A stretch of DNA of 64,000 nucleotides, taken from contig SFIS01000011.1 in assembly GCA_004555245.1 (NCBI GenBank), positions 15,621-79,620 of the forward strand. Reading direction: 5' to 3'. Shown piece after piece: positions 15,831-25,078 of the stretch. Each line of letters opens with the position of its first letter. Within the stretch, counting starts at the first letter, position 1. The position numbers and the translations under genes are program-made. This DNA comes from Bacteroidales bacterium. Its GTDB lineage: Bacteria; Bacteroidota; Bacteroidia; Bacteroidales; Bacteroidaceae. Under the pieces are notes generated by a model, which saw only the letters and a program-made list of their open reading frames with translations, was not told the origin of the DNA and did no database searches.

Positions 15831-18800
15831 ATGATTTCTTTTTTTCTTAAAATATATGATTTTCTCCAGCGCAGACGCCGTTTGTGCATGGGTCTGCTTG
15901 TTCTTTTCATAGCCGTGCTTCTGGCTATGGTGTCCTCGTTGCGCTACAACGAGAATATCTATGACTTTCTTCCCATGAGCGGCAACGACCAGAAGGCCGT
16001 CACGCTCTATCAGGACATCTCGGGCGGCCAGCGCATCATCGCCCTTTTCAAGGCGGCAGACGGCAGTGGCGAAGACCATTCCGGCCGTCTTGCCGAGGCG
16101 GTCGATACGTTTGCCCTGAAGCTCCGGTCCGGTTCAGGCAGCCGCCATGTCAAGGACGTGGTGACTCAGGTGGACTACGAGAAGTATGCCGGAGTGACGG
16201 ACTTCATCTATTCCAACATGCCCCTCATGCTTGCGGAGTCCGACTACGCCCGCATGGAGGAGCTGCTCTCCCGCCCGGACTATGTTGACGAGGCCCTTGC
16301 CGAAGATGTCCAGACCGTCATGATGCCCGCGACGGGCTTCTTCACGTCCAGCATTGCCAACGACCCGTTGTCTCTTTTCTCTCCTGTGATGCAGCGGCTG
16401 CAGGAGCGTCAGCGCACGATGCCGTTCGAGATGGACAACGGCTACATCTTCACTTCCGGCCGCCGCTATGCCCTCGCCATGCTCACCTCGCCTTACGGAG
16501 GCATGGAGTCGGCCAGGAACGCGGAGCTTGTCGCCTATGTTGACAGCGTCTCCCGTGCCACGATGGATGCCGTCGAAGGCGTGGAGGTGGCAGCGACAGG
16601 CTCGCCGGTCATAGCCGTAGGCAATGCGAGCCAGATAAAGACAGACAGCCAGTGGGCTATTTCCATAGCCGTCACTCTCATCCTCCTGCTGCTTGTCTTC
16701 TCTTTCAGGAGGGTGAAAAATCTTCTTCTTATTGGTGTTTCGATAGTCTTCGGATGGCTCTTTGCCATGGGGCTGATAGCTGTCCTGCGCAGCGACGTGT
16801 CGCTCATCGTGCTGGGCATAGGCTCCATCATCATAGGCATAGCCGTCAACTATCCCTTGCACTTCATCGCCCACACAGACCATGGCGGCACAGTCCGCGA
16901 GGTCCTGAAGGAGATGGTGTCGCCTCTGCTCATCGGCAATGTCACCACCGTCGGCGCCTTCGCCAGCCTCATGCCTCTCGATGCGCCTGCCTTGCGCGAC
17001 CTCGGCCTCTTTGCAGCTTTCATGCTCATAGGCACCATCGTCTTCGTGCTTGTCTTCCTGCCCCATCTGGTAAAGAGCCGTGTGCCGGCCGGAGGCGAGC
17101 GCCTGTCCTTCGGGCGTATCTCGTCGATGTCGCCCGACCGCCATCGCTGGCTGATGTGGGTGATTGCTGCGCTCACCGTGGTGTTTGGATATTTCAGCCT
17201 CGGCATATCGTTTGACGCCAATATGCACCACATCAACTACATGACGTTGCAGCAGACGCAGCTCCTCTCCGAGCTACATGCGTCGGCCGGAGTCAGCGAT
17301 ACGGCCAATGTCTATGTCGTGACTGAAGGCTCAACGTGGGATGAGGCCCTGAGCCGCCGCTCGCGTCTCTCGCCCCTGCTCGACAGCCTGAAGAGCGAAG
17401 GCGCGGCCAACGCCTGCTCCGACGTCACCTCCTTCATCGCTCCTGCTGCCGAGCAGCAGAAGAAGATCAGGCGGTGGAATAGCTTCTGGGAGAGACATCG
17501 CGACGCTGTCCTCGCTCAGCTCGCGCAGAAGGCTCCGCTTCACGGCTTCAGCAGCGATGCGTTTGACGACTTCCGCTCCATCGTCACAAAGGCCTATGAG
17601 CCGCAGCCGTTCGACCATTTCCTGCCCCTGAAGTCCGTGCTCTTTGACAGCTCGTTCAGCAGAAGCACCGGCCAGTGCGCTGTCGTCGATGTCATCGACG
17701 CGCAGTCGAAGGACAAGAGACAGCTCGAGGAGAGGCTCAATGCCGCCTTGGGAGAGGAGGGCTACGCCTTCGACTTCGTCGGGATGAACAGCGCCGTGGC
17801 CAATTCGCTCTCCGACGACTTTAACTATATCGGCTTCGCATGCGGCTGCATAGTCTTCATCTTCCTCTGGCTCTCGTTCGGACGCATAGAGCTGAGCGTG
17901 ATGGCCTTCCTGCCCATGGCCTTCGGCTGGATATGGATACTCGGCATCATGCACCTCTTCGGCATGCAGTTCAACATTGTCAATGTCATTCTCGCCACCT
18001 TCATCTTCGGCCAGGGCGACGACTACACCATCTTCATGACCGACGGCCTGATCAACGAGTATGCCTACCGGAAGAAGCTCCTCCCCTCGTTCAAGAACAG
18101 CATCGTCATCTCCGCGCTCATCATGTTCATCGGCATGGGCTCTCTGATCGTCGCCAGGCATCCCGCTCTCCACTCTCTCGCGGAGGTGACGATAGTGGGC
18201 ATGCTGACCGTAGTGCTCATGGCATGGGTCGTGCCGCCTCTCGTCTTCGGCTGGCTTGTGCGCAACAAAAGCGGCGTGCGGCGCACGCCCGTCACGCTGG
18301 AGCAGGTCATCCGCATCACCTACTGCGCTGCCGTCTATCTCTTCCAGCTGTGCTACGGCTGCGTCTTCGGCTATGCCATAAAGCTCTTCCCCGGCCGCCG
18401 CGAGGCGTGCCAGGCGTGGTTCCACCGTGTCATCCAGAGGTCTATGTACACCGACATCAGCCATATCTGGGGCGTGCGTTGCACCATCAGCAATCCGTAT
18501 GGGGAGGAGTTCCGCCGCGGCAGTGTCATGGTCTGCAACCATCAGTCCATGCTCGACCCCGTCTATCTCCTAGCCCTCAGCCCGAAGGTGCTTGTCCTCA
18601 TGGGCGGCAAGGTGTGGAAGAATCCCATCGTTCACACCCTCTTCCGCCTCGCGCGGTTCATCAATGTCGCCCAGCCTCTCGACGTGCTGAAGGATGTCGT
18701 GGGCAAGGCGGTGGCCGACGGCTACAACGTGGTCATCTTCCCCGAAGGCAAACGCACCGACTGCCGCATTGAGCGATTCCACAAGGGAGCCTTCTATCTT

Positions 18801-19406
18801 GCCCAGGAGACAGGAGCCGACATCCTGCCCGCCTACATCCACGGCACCGGCCACGTCATGCCCAAGGGCAGCGGCTTCGCCTCGCGGGGCGAGGTCTATG
18901 TCGAAGTGGGCAAGCGCATACCCGCCGCAGAGGTGTCCGCTCTCGGCTCCACGCATCAGGAGATGGCCAGCCGCTTCCACAGTGAATATGTCCGTCACTT
19001 CGCGGAGATACGCCGCAAGGTGGAGACAACGCACTATTTCCATCACTACATCATAGCCAAATACACCTATAAGGGCATAGGCATAGAGAAGGAGACGCGC
19101 CGCATGCTCAGCGAGCATGACGACTTCAGCCGCCTCATCGACGGCTACGAGCCGTCAGAGCCGGGCGAGACAGTCTCCGTGGTCAATGCCGGCAACGGGC
19201 AGTTCCCGCTCCTCTTCGCCCTCGTCCATCCCAAGACGGAAGTCCGCTCCTATGCCTCCGATGCCGACGCAGTCGCGCTGGCGGCAGCCTGCGAACCCCT
19301 CCCGCCCAATCTCCATGTGCATTATGCCGAAAGCGAAGCCGCCGCCATGAAGGCTGCCGAAGGCACACGTGTCATCAACCTCGCCGCCGTGCTCGCCGCC
19401 AAGTAG
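15831..19406 (+). CDS. MMPL-family exporter fused to lysophospholipid acyltransferase and a methyltransferase remnant
   Basis: A 1191-residue multidomain membrane protein. Residues 1 to ~830 carry two MMPL/RND-type halves, each with a large periplasmic loop and hydrophobic blocks (for example LLIGVSIVFGWLFAMGLIAV and NVILATFIFGQGDDYTIF). Around residue 902 comes a PlsC-type acyltransferase with MVCNHQSMLD, and around 970 FPEGKRTD. The last ~90 residues (from about 1105) hold VVNAGNGQFPLLFALVHP, resembling the first motif of a class I SAM methyltransferase but far too short to be a full domain. Trifunctional MMPL/acyltransferase/methyltransferase proteins are known in Bacteroidota aryl polyene clusters. 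It probably exports the polyene lipid, with the acyltransferase attaching it to a carrier on the cytoplasmic side. Confidence 0.88.
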   Translation: MISFFLKIYDFLQRRRRLCMGLLVLFIAVLLAMVSSLRYNENIYDFLPMSGNDQKAVTLYQDISGGQRIIALFKAADGSGEDHSGRLAEAVDTFALKLRSGSGSRHVKDVVTQVDYEKYAGVTDFIYSNMPLMLAESDYARMEELLSRPDYVDEALAEDVQTVMMPATGFFTSSIANDPLSLFSPVMQRLQERQRTMPFEMDNGYIFTSGRRYALAMLTSPYGGMESARNAELVAYVDSVSRATMDAVEGVEVAATGSPVIAVGNASQIKTDSQWAISIAVTLILLLLVFSFRRVKNLLLIGVSIVFGWLFAMGLIAVLRSDVSLIVLGIGSIIIGIAVNYPLHFIAHTDHGGTVREVLKEMVSPLLIGNVTTVGAFASLMPLDAPALRDLGLFAAFMLIGTIVFVLVFLPHLVKSRVPAGGERLSFGRISSMSPDRHRWLMWVIAALTVVFGYFSLGISFDANMHHINYMTLQQTQLLSELHASAGVSDTANVYVVTEGSTWDEALSRRSRLSPLLDSLKSEGAANACSDVTSFIAPAAEQQKKIRRWNSFWERHRDAVLAQLAQKAPLHGFSSDAFDDFRSIVTKAYEPQPFDHFLPLKSVLFDSSFSRSTGQCAVVDVIDAQSKDKRQLEERLNAALGEEGYAFDFVGMNSAVANSLSDDFNYIGFACGCIVFIFLWLSFGRIELSVMAFLPMAFGWIWILGIMHLFGMQFNIVNVILATFIFGQGDDYTIFMTDGLINEYAYRKKLLPSFKNSIVISALIMFIGMGSLIVARHPALHSLAEVTIVGMLTVVLMAWVVPPLVFGWLVRNKSGVRRTPVTLEQVIRITYCAAVYLFQLCYGCVFGYAIKLFPGRREACQAWFHRVIQRSMYTDISHIWGVRCTISNPYGEEFRRGSVMVCNHQSMLDPVYLLALSPKVLVLMGGKVWKNPIVHTLFRLARFINVAQPLDVLKDVVGKAVADGYNVVIFPEGKRTDCRIERFHKGAFYLAQETGADILPAYIHGTGHVMPKGSGFASRGEVYVEVGKRIPAAEVSALGSTHQEMASRFHSEYVRHFAEIRRKVETTHYFHHYIIAKYTYKGIGIEKETRRMLSEHDDFSRLIDGYEPSEPGETVSVVNAGNGQFPLLFALVHPKTEVRSYASDADAVALAAACEPLPPNLHVHYAESEAAAMKAAEGTRVINLAAVLAAK

Positions 19407-19512
19407 GGCGGCAGGGCAGTCGCCCCGCCCATTGCCCTCCGCCAGGCAGACCGCCCCAAGCGGCTGAAGGCCGAACAGGGCCTTGGCCAAAGAAACAACA
19501 GCAGAAAACTAT

Positions 19513-20673
19513 ATGACAGATATGACAAACCAGGAATTTGAAGACATCCGGCCCTACACAGACCAGGAGATACCCGCCGCAATGGAACGCATAGCCACAA
19601 GCTCTGCCCTGCCGCTTCTCGCATCCTACGTCTGCCCCGACCGGACATTCGACGAAGTGCGCGCCATGCTGCGCAGCTTCAACACCATCGAGGACTTCCA
19701 GATGGGCGTGATGTACCATGCCAACAAGCAGATCATCGCCAACAGCATCACCTCATTCACCTGCACAGGCATCGACCGCCTCGACCCAGCCACGCCCTAC
19801 CTCTTCGTCAGCAACCACCGCGACATCATGCTCGACGCCTCGCTGCTGCAGAACGTCCTCGTCGATGCAGGCCACAAGTCGTCGCAAATCACATTCGGGG
19901 CCAATCTCATGATGAACCCTGTCGTCATAGACATAGGCAAGTCTAACAAGATGTTCCGCGTAGAGCGCCCCGGAGGGAGCATAAAGGAGTTCTACAAGTC
20001 ATCGCTCCACCTCTCGCGCTACATACGCCACGCCATCACCGAGCAGCGAGAGTCCGTCTGGATAGCACAGCGCAACGGACGCACCAAGGACGGCATCGAC
20101 CGCACAGACCAGGGCATCATAAAGATGTTCGGCATGAGCCGCACCGACAACAAGGTCGAGTCGCTCAACGAGTTGCACATAGTGCCCGTGGCCGTCTCCT
20201 ACGAGTGGGAGTCCTGCGACATCCTCAAGACCATCGAACTCTATGAGAAACAGCGCGGCCCCTACATCAAGAAGCCCGGCGAAGACCTCAACAGCATCCT
20301 CACCGGCATAGCTCAGCCCAAGGGAAGAGTACACATCGAGTTCTGCAGGCCTCTCGAACGCGACGAGTTGCAGGCCTTCTCCGACCTCACGGCAGGCGAC
20401 TTCCACAAGCAGGTGGCCACGCTCATCGACCACCGCATCTGCACCTCCTACCGCCTCACGCCCAACAACTACATCGCCCACGACATACGCTACGGCAACA
20501 TGGAGTACGCCGACCGCTACACCCCCGAGGAGAAGAAAGCCTTCAAAGACTATATGCACAAGCTCTCGCGCTATGAGGAAGACTGCGACATAGACCAGCT
20601 CTTCGACATCTTCCTCGGCATCTATTCCAACCCCATCGACAGCAAGCGCCTCTTCAGCCGCCACGGCGCATGA
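19513..20673 (+). CDS. PlsC-like glycerolipid acyltransferase
   Basis: About 386 residues, longer than ordinary PlsC. The motif FVSNHRDIMLDASLL supplies HxxxxD with Arg in place of the usual Gln, and QRNGRTKDGIDRTDQG resembles the GPAT-type acceptor region instead of FPEGTR. The C-terminal third (from about residue 260) is charged and helical. This is the fourth acyltransferase domain in the cluster. The start at 19513 is preferred to an upstream TTG; an ATG at 19522 is also possible. A small ACP follows after 32 bases. Confidence 0.82.
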   Translation: MTDMTNQEFEDIRPYTDQEIPAAMERIATSSALPLLASYVCPDRTFDEVRAMLRSFNTIEDFQMGVMYHANKQIIANSITSFTCTGIDRLDPATPYLFVSNHRDIMLDASLLQNVLVDAGHKSSQITFGANLMMNPVVIDIGKSNKMFRVERPGGSIKEFYKSSLHLSRYIRHAITEQRESVWIAQRNGRTKDGIDRTDQGIIKMFGMSRTDNKVESLNELHIVPVAVSYEWESCDILKTIELYEKQRGPYIKKPGEDLNSILTGIAQPKGRVHIEFCRPLERDELQAFSDLTAGDFHKQVATLIDHRICTSYRLTPNNYIAHDIRYGNMEYADRYTPEEKKAFKDYMHKLSRYEEDCDIDQLFDIFLGIYSNPIDSKRLFSRHGA

Positions 20674-20705
20674 CACGTCACATCACAATTAACACATACA
20701 GACTT

Positions 20706-20930
20706 ATGAAAGAAGAAATACGCGCGCTGCTCGAAGACGCGCTGCCACTCGTGGACATAGACTCCGACTTCCTCTTCAGCGAACTCGACTCCCTCTCCGT
20801 GACCACCATCCTCATGCTCCTCTCAGAGAAGTACGGAGTGACCCTCGACCACCGCGACGCCACGCCGCGCAATCTCAAGAACATTGACAACATCGTCGCC
20901 ATGGTGCGCGGCAAGCTCGCCGATGCCTGA
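20706..20930 (+). CDS. Acyl carrier protein (third, short)
   Basis: A 74-residue carrier with attachment motif FSELDSLSVTTILMLL, the serine around residue 27. It lacks the final helix length of normal ACPs and is paired with the next gene (its stop lies within 8 bases of the next ATG). An ACP next to an adenylating enzyme is the classical loading pair, so it may accept an aryl or fatty acyl starter from the AMP ligase at 20923. A second ATG at 20670 is in frame but overlaps the acyltransferase. Confidence 0.85.
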   Translation: MKEEIRALLEDALPLVDIDSDFLFSELDSLSVTTILMLLSEKYGVTLDHRDATPRNLKNIDNIVAMVRGKLADA

Positions 20931-22104
20931 CCACGTCCCCATGACACGCCCTGACCCGTCACAGCCGATGACCGTCCTCGACCTCATACGGCGCACAGCC
21001 TCCCGCTACGCCGACAAGCCCGCCGTCATCTGCCGGCAGGAGACAGTCACCTACGCCCGCCTCCTCCAGCGCATGACAGACTGCCAGCCGCTGCCCGTGC
21101 CGCTCCTCGGAGCGACGTGGGAGAGCGACTTCACGCTCCACACCACAGGCTCCACAGGCGCGCCGAAAGCCATCGTCGTGACACAGGAAGCCGTCATCGC
21201 CAACACCGAAAACCTCATCGCAGCCCACGGCTACAAGCCAGAGACCGTCTTCATCCTCACCGGACCGAACGACCACCTCGGCTGCTGGTCGAAGATCTTC
21301 GCCGTGCTCGCCACAGGAGGTACGCTCGTCATGACCGACGGACTCCGCAGCATAGACAGCTTCTACGCCGCCATCGACAGCACAGAAGGACCCGTCGCCA
21401 CCTTCCTCGTGCCAGCCGCCATACACACGCTCCTCCACTACAGCGCTCCGCGCCTCGCCTCCTGCGCCCCGCGCATAGACTTCATAGAGACAGGAGCAGC
21501 GCCTATGCCGCATGCCGACAAGCTACTCCTCTGCCGCCTCCTGCCCGCGGCACGCCTCTACATGACCTACGCCTCCACAGAGACAGGCATCATCGCGACC
21601 TACAACTTCAACGACGGAGAGTGCATCCCCGGCTGCGTAGGTACAGCCATGCCCCGCTCCTCGTTCGCCATCACGCCCGAAGGGAAGATAGCCTGCAGCG
21701 GCGACACACTCTGCAAGGAGTGGCAGGGACGCACCTTCGTCACCAACGACAACGGACACACCGACTCCATAGGCCGCCTCTACATCGACGGACGGCAGGA
21801 CGACATCATCAACGTGGGAGGCTACAAAGTCTCGCCCGCCGAAGTCGAGGACGTAGCCATGTCACTCCCCGACATCGCCGACTGCATATGCATCGCCGTC
21901 CCCCACCCCGTGACAGGCCACGCCCTCAAGCTCCTCGTCCAGCTCGCGCCAGGCTGCGCCACGCTCGACAAGCGACGCATAGCGCGCCACATCAACACCT
22001 CCCTCGAGCGATGGAAAGTGCCGATGCTCTATGAAGCCGTCACCAGCATAGCACGCACGCACAACGGCAAGCTCGACCGCAAGGCCTACAGGACACAGCC
22101 CTGA
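20923..22104 (+). CDS. Short AMP-dependent acyl-CoA/ACP synthetase (adenylate-forming ligase)
   Basis: About 393 residues. The P-loop TTGSTGAPKAIVV appears at about residue 74, YASTETG is the A5 motif, GRQDDIINVGGYKVSP is the hinge/A8 motif and HNGKLDRKAY holds the catalytic A10 lysine. Typical members have ~500 residues with about 100 more before the P-loop, so the N-terminal domain is short. Such short ApeH-like ligases occur in aryl polyene clusters and load the aryl starter onto an ACP. The start at 20923 overlaps the ACP stop; ATGs at 20941 and 20968 are alternatives. Confidence 0.85.
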   Translation: MPDHVPMTRPDPSQPMTVLDLIRRTASRYADKPAVICRQETVTYARLLQRMTDCQPLPVPLLGATWESDFTLHTTGSTGAPKAIVVTQEAVIANTENLIAAHGYKPETVFILTGPNDHLGCWSKIFAVLATGGTLVMTDGLRSIDSFYAAIDSTEGPVATFLVPAAIHTLLHYSAPRLASCAPRIDFIETGAAPMPHADKLLLCRLLPAARLYMTYASTETGIIATYNFNDGECIPGCVGTAMPRSSFAITPEGKIACSGDTLCKEWQGRTFVTNDNGHTDSIGRLYIDGRQDDIINVGGYKVSPAEVEDVAMSLPDIADCICIAVPHPVTGHALKLLVQLAPGCATLDKRRIARHINTSLERWKVPMLYEAVTSIARTHNGKLDRKAYRTQP

Positions 22105-22162
22105 CCCCACCAGGCAGCAGCGCAGCCCCGCCAGCCCATCTTTCAGGATAAACATATCAGCA

Positions 22163-23206
22163 ATGGAAAAGCTCCTCCTCCTCCTCCGCACATGGAAACT
22201 GCCCGTGTCGATGCTCATGGGCGTATTGCTTTATTATCTTCTCAAGGCGCTTCTTCCGTCCGGCGGCGGTGCAGAGGCTATGTTCTACTACTCTGTCTCC
22301 CATCTTCTTCAGCCGTCACTCATTTTCGTCATGCTTCTTCTCTCATTCCTGCGTGTCGATGTTCGCGACCTGAAGCCCCACCGCTGGCACATCATCCTCC
22401 TCACGGTTCAGGCTTCGCTCTTCGTTCTCAGTTCTGTCGTTGCGTTGCTTCTCCCGCCTTCTTCTCCTGGATGGAAACTCATGGCAGAAGGAGCCATGCT
22501 CTGTTTCGTCTGTCCCACCGCCACCGCCTCCGCCGTCATCGTTCAGAAGCTTGGCGGGTCAGTGAGCGGCGACGTCACCTATATAGTGCTTTGCAACATG
22601 ATGGTCTCTCTCCTTGCGCCCGCCTTCCTCACCCTTGTCGAGCCCCATGCCGGCCTCGGCTTCATGACCGAGTTTTTCATGATTATGGGCAAGGTCTTCC
22701 CGCTTCTCCTCTTCCCCCTCCTTGTCTCTTTTGTCATCCGCCACTATGCTCCCCGCCTTCGCGAGAGGCTACTTTCCGTCCCCGACCTCGCCTTCTATCT
22801 CTGGCTCGTAGCCCTTGCCCTCGCCATCACGGTGACGGTGCGCACGATTGTCGAGAGCGACATTGCGCTCACCCTTCTCCTTGGTCTTGCCGTTGTCAGT
22901 GCCCTGTGCTGTGTTTCACAGTTTGCCATAGGGCGTAGTGTGGGCAGCCGCTGGAAGCAGCCAACGAAGCCGCTTGAGGAGATAGCGCCGGGCAGGAAGT
23001 CTCCCGACGACTATATCGCCGCCGCCGAGCGTTCTGCCGTCACCGCGGGGCAGGCGATGGGCCAGAAGAACACCGTCTTCGCCATCTGGATGGGACTTGT
23101 CTTCCTCAATCCTGTCACGTCTGTCGTCGGAGGCTTCTACAGCATCTGGCACAATGTCATCAATTCCTGGCAGCTCTACCGTAAAGGCAAGTCAGCACCT
23201 AAGTGA
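22163..23206 (+). CDS. BASS (bile acid:Na+ symporter)-like transporter
   Basis: A 347-residue membrane protein with about nine hydrophobic helices. CFVCPTATASAVIVQKLGG corresponds to the family's sodium-binding helix pair, and MVSLLAPAFLTLVEP follows. The last segment (about residues 275-347) is soluble and charged before a final helix. It is the last plus-strand gene of the array and is 58 bases after the ligase gene. BASS transporters import organic anions; a role in substrate uptake or efflux for the pigment pathway is only inferred, and it could be an unrelated neighbour. Confidence 0.8.
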   Translation: MEKLLLLLRTWKLPVSMLMGVLLYYLLKALLPSGGGAEAMFYYSVSHLLQPSLIFVMLLLSFLRVDVRDLKPHRWHIILLTVQASLFVLSSVVALLLPPSSPGWKLMAEGAMLCFVCPTATASAVIVQKLGGSVSGDVTYIVLCNMMVSLLAPAFLTLVEPHAGLGFMTEFFMIMGKVFPLLLFPLLVSFVIRHYAPRLRERLLSVPDLAFYLWLVALALAITVTVRTIVESDIALTLLLGLAVVSALCCVSQFAIGRSVGSRWKQPTKPLEEIAPGRKSPDDYIAAAERSAVTAGQAMGQKNTVFAIWMGLVFLNPVTSVVGGFYSIWHNVINSWQLYRKGKSAPK

Positions 23207-23219
23207 ACCGCGTCCCCCC

Positions 23220-24803
23220 TCAGTTCACCTCACACAGCATCGCCACGTTGTCCTCAAAGTTATCTTTGTCGATGGCGTGGTTTTTTAGTGTAGAGCGGTA
23301 GTTGTATATGGTCTGTGTCGAGTATTGCAGCAGTGCGGCGATTCGCGGCGTGTCCTTTATGCCGAGTCTTAGGAATGCCATGATGCGCAGTTCGGTGTTC
23401 AGCAGCTGGTCTTTTTTCAGCACGATGCGGTGTTCAGGCAAGAGTAAGGCGTTGAACTCCTCCACAAACATTGGATAGAGGTTGAGAAACGCGCGGTCGA
23501 AGTTTATGAAGAACTCCTTTGCGTCAGTGTCCTTCATGCGGTTGTTGTGGAGCAGCTGGAGCAGGTCGTCTGTCTGGTGGGCCTTCACTTTTCTCTCTAT
23601 TGTCCTTTGCAGTTTGTTGTATTTGTCGATGTATGCGGCGCATAGTTCTATGAAGAGGCTCACATACTGCTCTCTGCTTCTGTTTGTGGCTTTCAGTTTC
23701 TCGTTCAGGGCAATTCTTAGGCTGCGCTGCGCCTTCAGTTTCCTGTTCTGCGAAGTGGCATATACGGTGATGCAGAACAGTCCGAGCGCCAGTACGCTTA
23801 TTACAGCCACTATGATGGCGTGTCTGATGTCCTGTGCCTCCTCTTCATGCAGATATCCCGATGCGACGTCAGGCAGCTTGCGTGCAATCTCGGTGAGGCG
23901 CAGCCTGTTGTTGTAGTATATGGCGTCCTCGACGGCATAAACGAGATATCGTTGTGCTCGCGGGTGGTCCATTCTGTTTTTCGACAGGAATCTCGCCAGT
24001 TCCTGCATGGCGAGGTTTTCTTTCAGCGGTATGCTCTGGTCGGATATGGCAGCGAGAATTATGTATCGTTCGAAGTCATCGTCGCGCTTCTGCATCTCAT
24101 ACACCATGGCGAGTGCGCAGCAGGCGCTGGCATATCTTCTGTCGGTTTGTGAGAGCATGGAGATACATCTGAGGTAAAGTTTCTCCGCCTCCATCAGGTT
24201 TCCCCTCCGCCATTGCCTCTCGGCGTTGAAATACAATCCTTCAGCCGTTGTTTCAGGGACAATGGAGCACAGTGTGTCGAGATATGCCGCCCCTTGCGCT
24301 GCATATTCCTCCGCCCTTGCGTCGTCTTTCATGAACGCCTCCCACGTGTTGTAAATCCATCTCCACGTCTCGTAGTAGAACACCACGTCCTTTCCGGAGA
24401 GAGCCTCTTTCCCCACGCTCTCCATCATCTGTTTCGCTTCGCTGTAGTGTCCTGACGTTGCGAGAATGTAGGCGTCGAGCATCCGTATTTTGTTTATGTA
24501 AGCCAGGTTGCCGAGTTCCTGTGCCGCCACCATTGCCTTACCGATGTATTTCTCGGCAGAATCGGAGTTGAAGAGCAGATACTGCTCCACCAAACTGTCG
24601 CATAAGGCATATCGTCTGTTCTTGTCGCGGCAGGCGTGTAGTTTCCGTTTCAGAGCCTCAAGATGCTCTTCCTTCGCTTTTGTCTTTGCCTGACGTTGTG
24701 CCAGTTGTGTCTCCAACTGCTCATACAGCTTGTCGTTGCTGCTGCTGCACGACATCAGTGCGAGCAGCAGAAAGAGGGAGATGTAATTTCTGGTGCTTCT
24801 CAT
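23220..24803 (-). CDS. DUF6377-type membrane-spanning regulator of the adjacent sugar locus
   Basis: A 527-residue protein starting MRSTRNYISLFLLLALMSCSSS, with an apparent lipobox cysteine. A TPR-like helical periplasmic region runs to about residue 320, one membrane helix follows (AIIVAVISVLALGLFCITVY), then a coiled segment and a C-terminal helix-turn-helix-like block (TELRIMAFLRLGIKDTPRIA, SQTIYNYRSTLKNH-like). This resembles DUF6377-family regulators beside glycan loci in Prevotella. It is transcribed away from the outer-membrane receptor at 25079, as expected for its regulator. A lipoprotein-type N-terminus on a protein with a later membrane helix is unusual; it may simply be a signal anchor. 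Confidence 0.8.
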   Translation of the reverse strand: MRSTRNYISLFLLLALMSCSSSNDKLYEQLETQLAQRQAKTKAKEEHLEALKRKLHACRDKNRRYALCDSLVEQYLLFNSDSAEKYIGKAMVAAQELGNLAYINKIRMLDAYILATSGHYSEAKQMMESVGKEALSGKDVVFYYETWRWIYNTWEAFMKDDARAEEYAAQGAAYLDTLCSIVPETTAEGLYFNAERQWRRGNLMEAEKLYLRCISMLSQTDRRYASACCALAMVYEMQKRDDDFERYIILAAISDQSIPLKENLAMQELARFLSKNRMDHPRAQRYLVYAVEDAIYYNNRLRLTEIARKLPDVASGYLHEEEAQDIRHAIIVAVISVLALGLFCITVYATSQNRKLKAQRSLRIALNEKLKATNRSREQYVSLFIELCAAYIDKYNKLQRTIERKVKAHQTDDLLQLLHNNRMKDTDAKEFFINFDRAFLNLYPMFVEEFNALLLPEHRIVLKKDQLLNTELRIMAFLRLGIKDTPRIAALLQYSTQTIYNYRSTLKNHAIDKDNFEDNVAMLCEVN

Positions 24804-24826
24804 TTTGTGGATAGAATTGTTGTTTG

Positions 24827-24857
24827 CAAATTTAGCTTTATTTTCCGAGAGCGACAA
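24827..24857 (-). promoter_or_regulatory. Bacteroidota-type promoter for the DUF6377 regulator
   Basis: On the minus strand a -33-like CTTG (plus-strand 24854-24857) stands 19 bases from the -7 box TAAATTTG (plus-strand 24827-24834). This matches TTTG-N19-TAnnTTTG with one deviation. It lies 24 bases before the start codon at 24803. Confidence 0.5.
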
Positions 24858-25017
24858 GAAAAACATCCATAATTTCTTGCTGACACGATGTTTTTCTTTA
24901 AAAAGATGATTCTTTCCGGTTTACTTCACCCTACAGATGCGCCATCCGTTACCCGTTGGATTCCAGACGATTGTCATTTTCCGTGCTTACTTGGCGTTTA
25001 CCGAACCACTACATAGT

Positions 25018-25049
25018 CTTGATATGTGTCAAAACAAGATGTAATTTTG
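25018..25049 (+). promoter_or_regulatory. Promoter of the outer-membrane receptor/GH32/GH36 operon
   Basis: A CTTG -33-like element at 25018 and the -7 box TAATTTTG at 25042, 20 bases apart, with the start codon at 25079. It is the only clear consensus upstream of three same-strand genes. The divergent promoter of the regulator lies about 190 bases to the left, leaving room for operators between them. Confidence 0.6.
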
Positions 25050-25078
25050 CGTCGTAAAAACAACTAAATACTATTTTT

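Noticed and set aside
9587..18542. Several long open frames on the minus strand opposite the pigment cluster (for example 9587-10642, 14013-15044 and 17331-18542)
   Set aside because: They lie entirely under well-motif-supported plus-strand genes, contain no recognisable domain, and are rich in His/Ala/Arg as expected of antisense shadows in GC-rich DNA.
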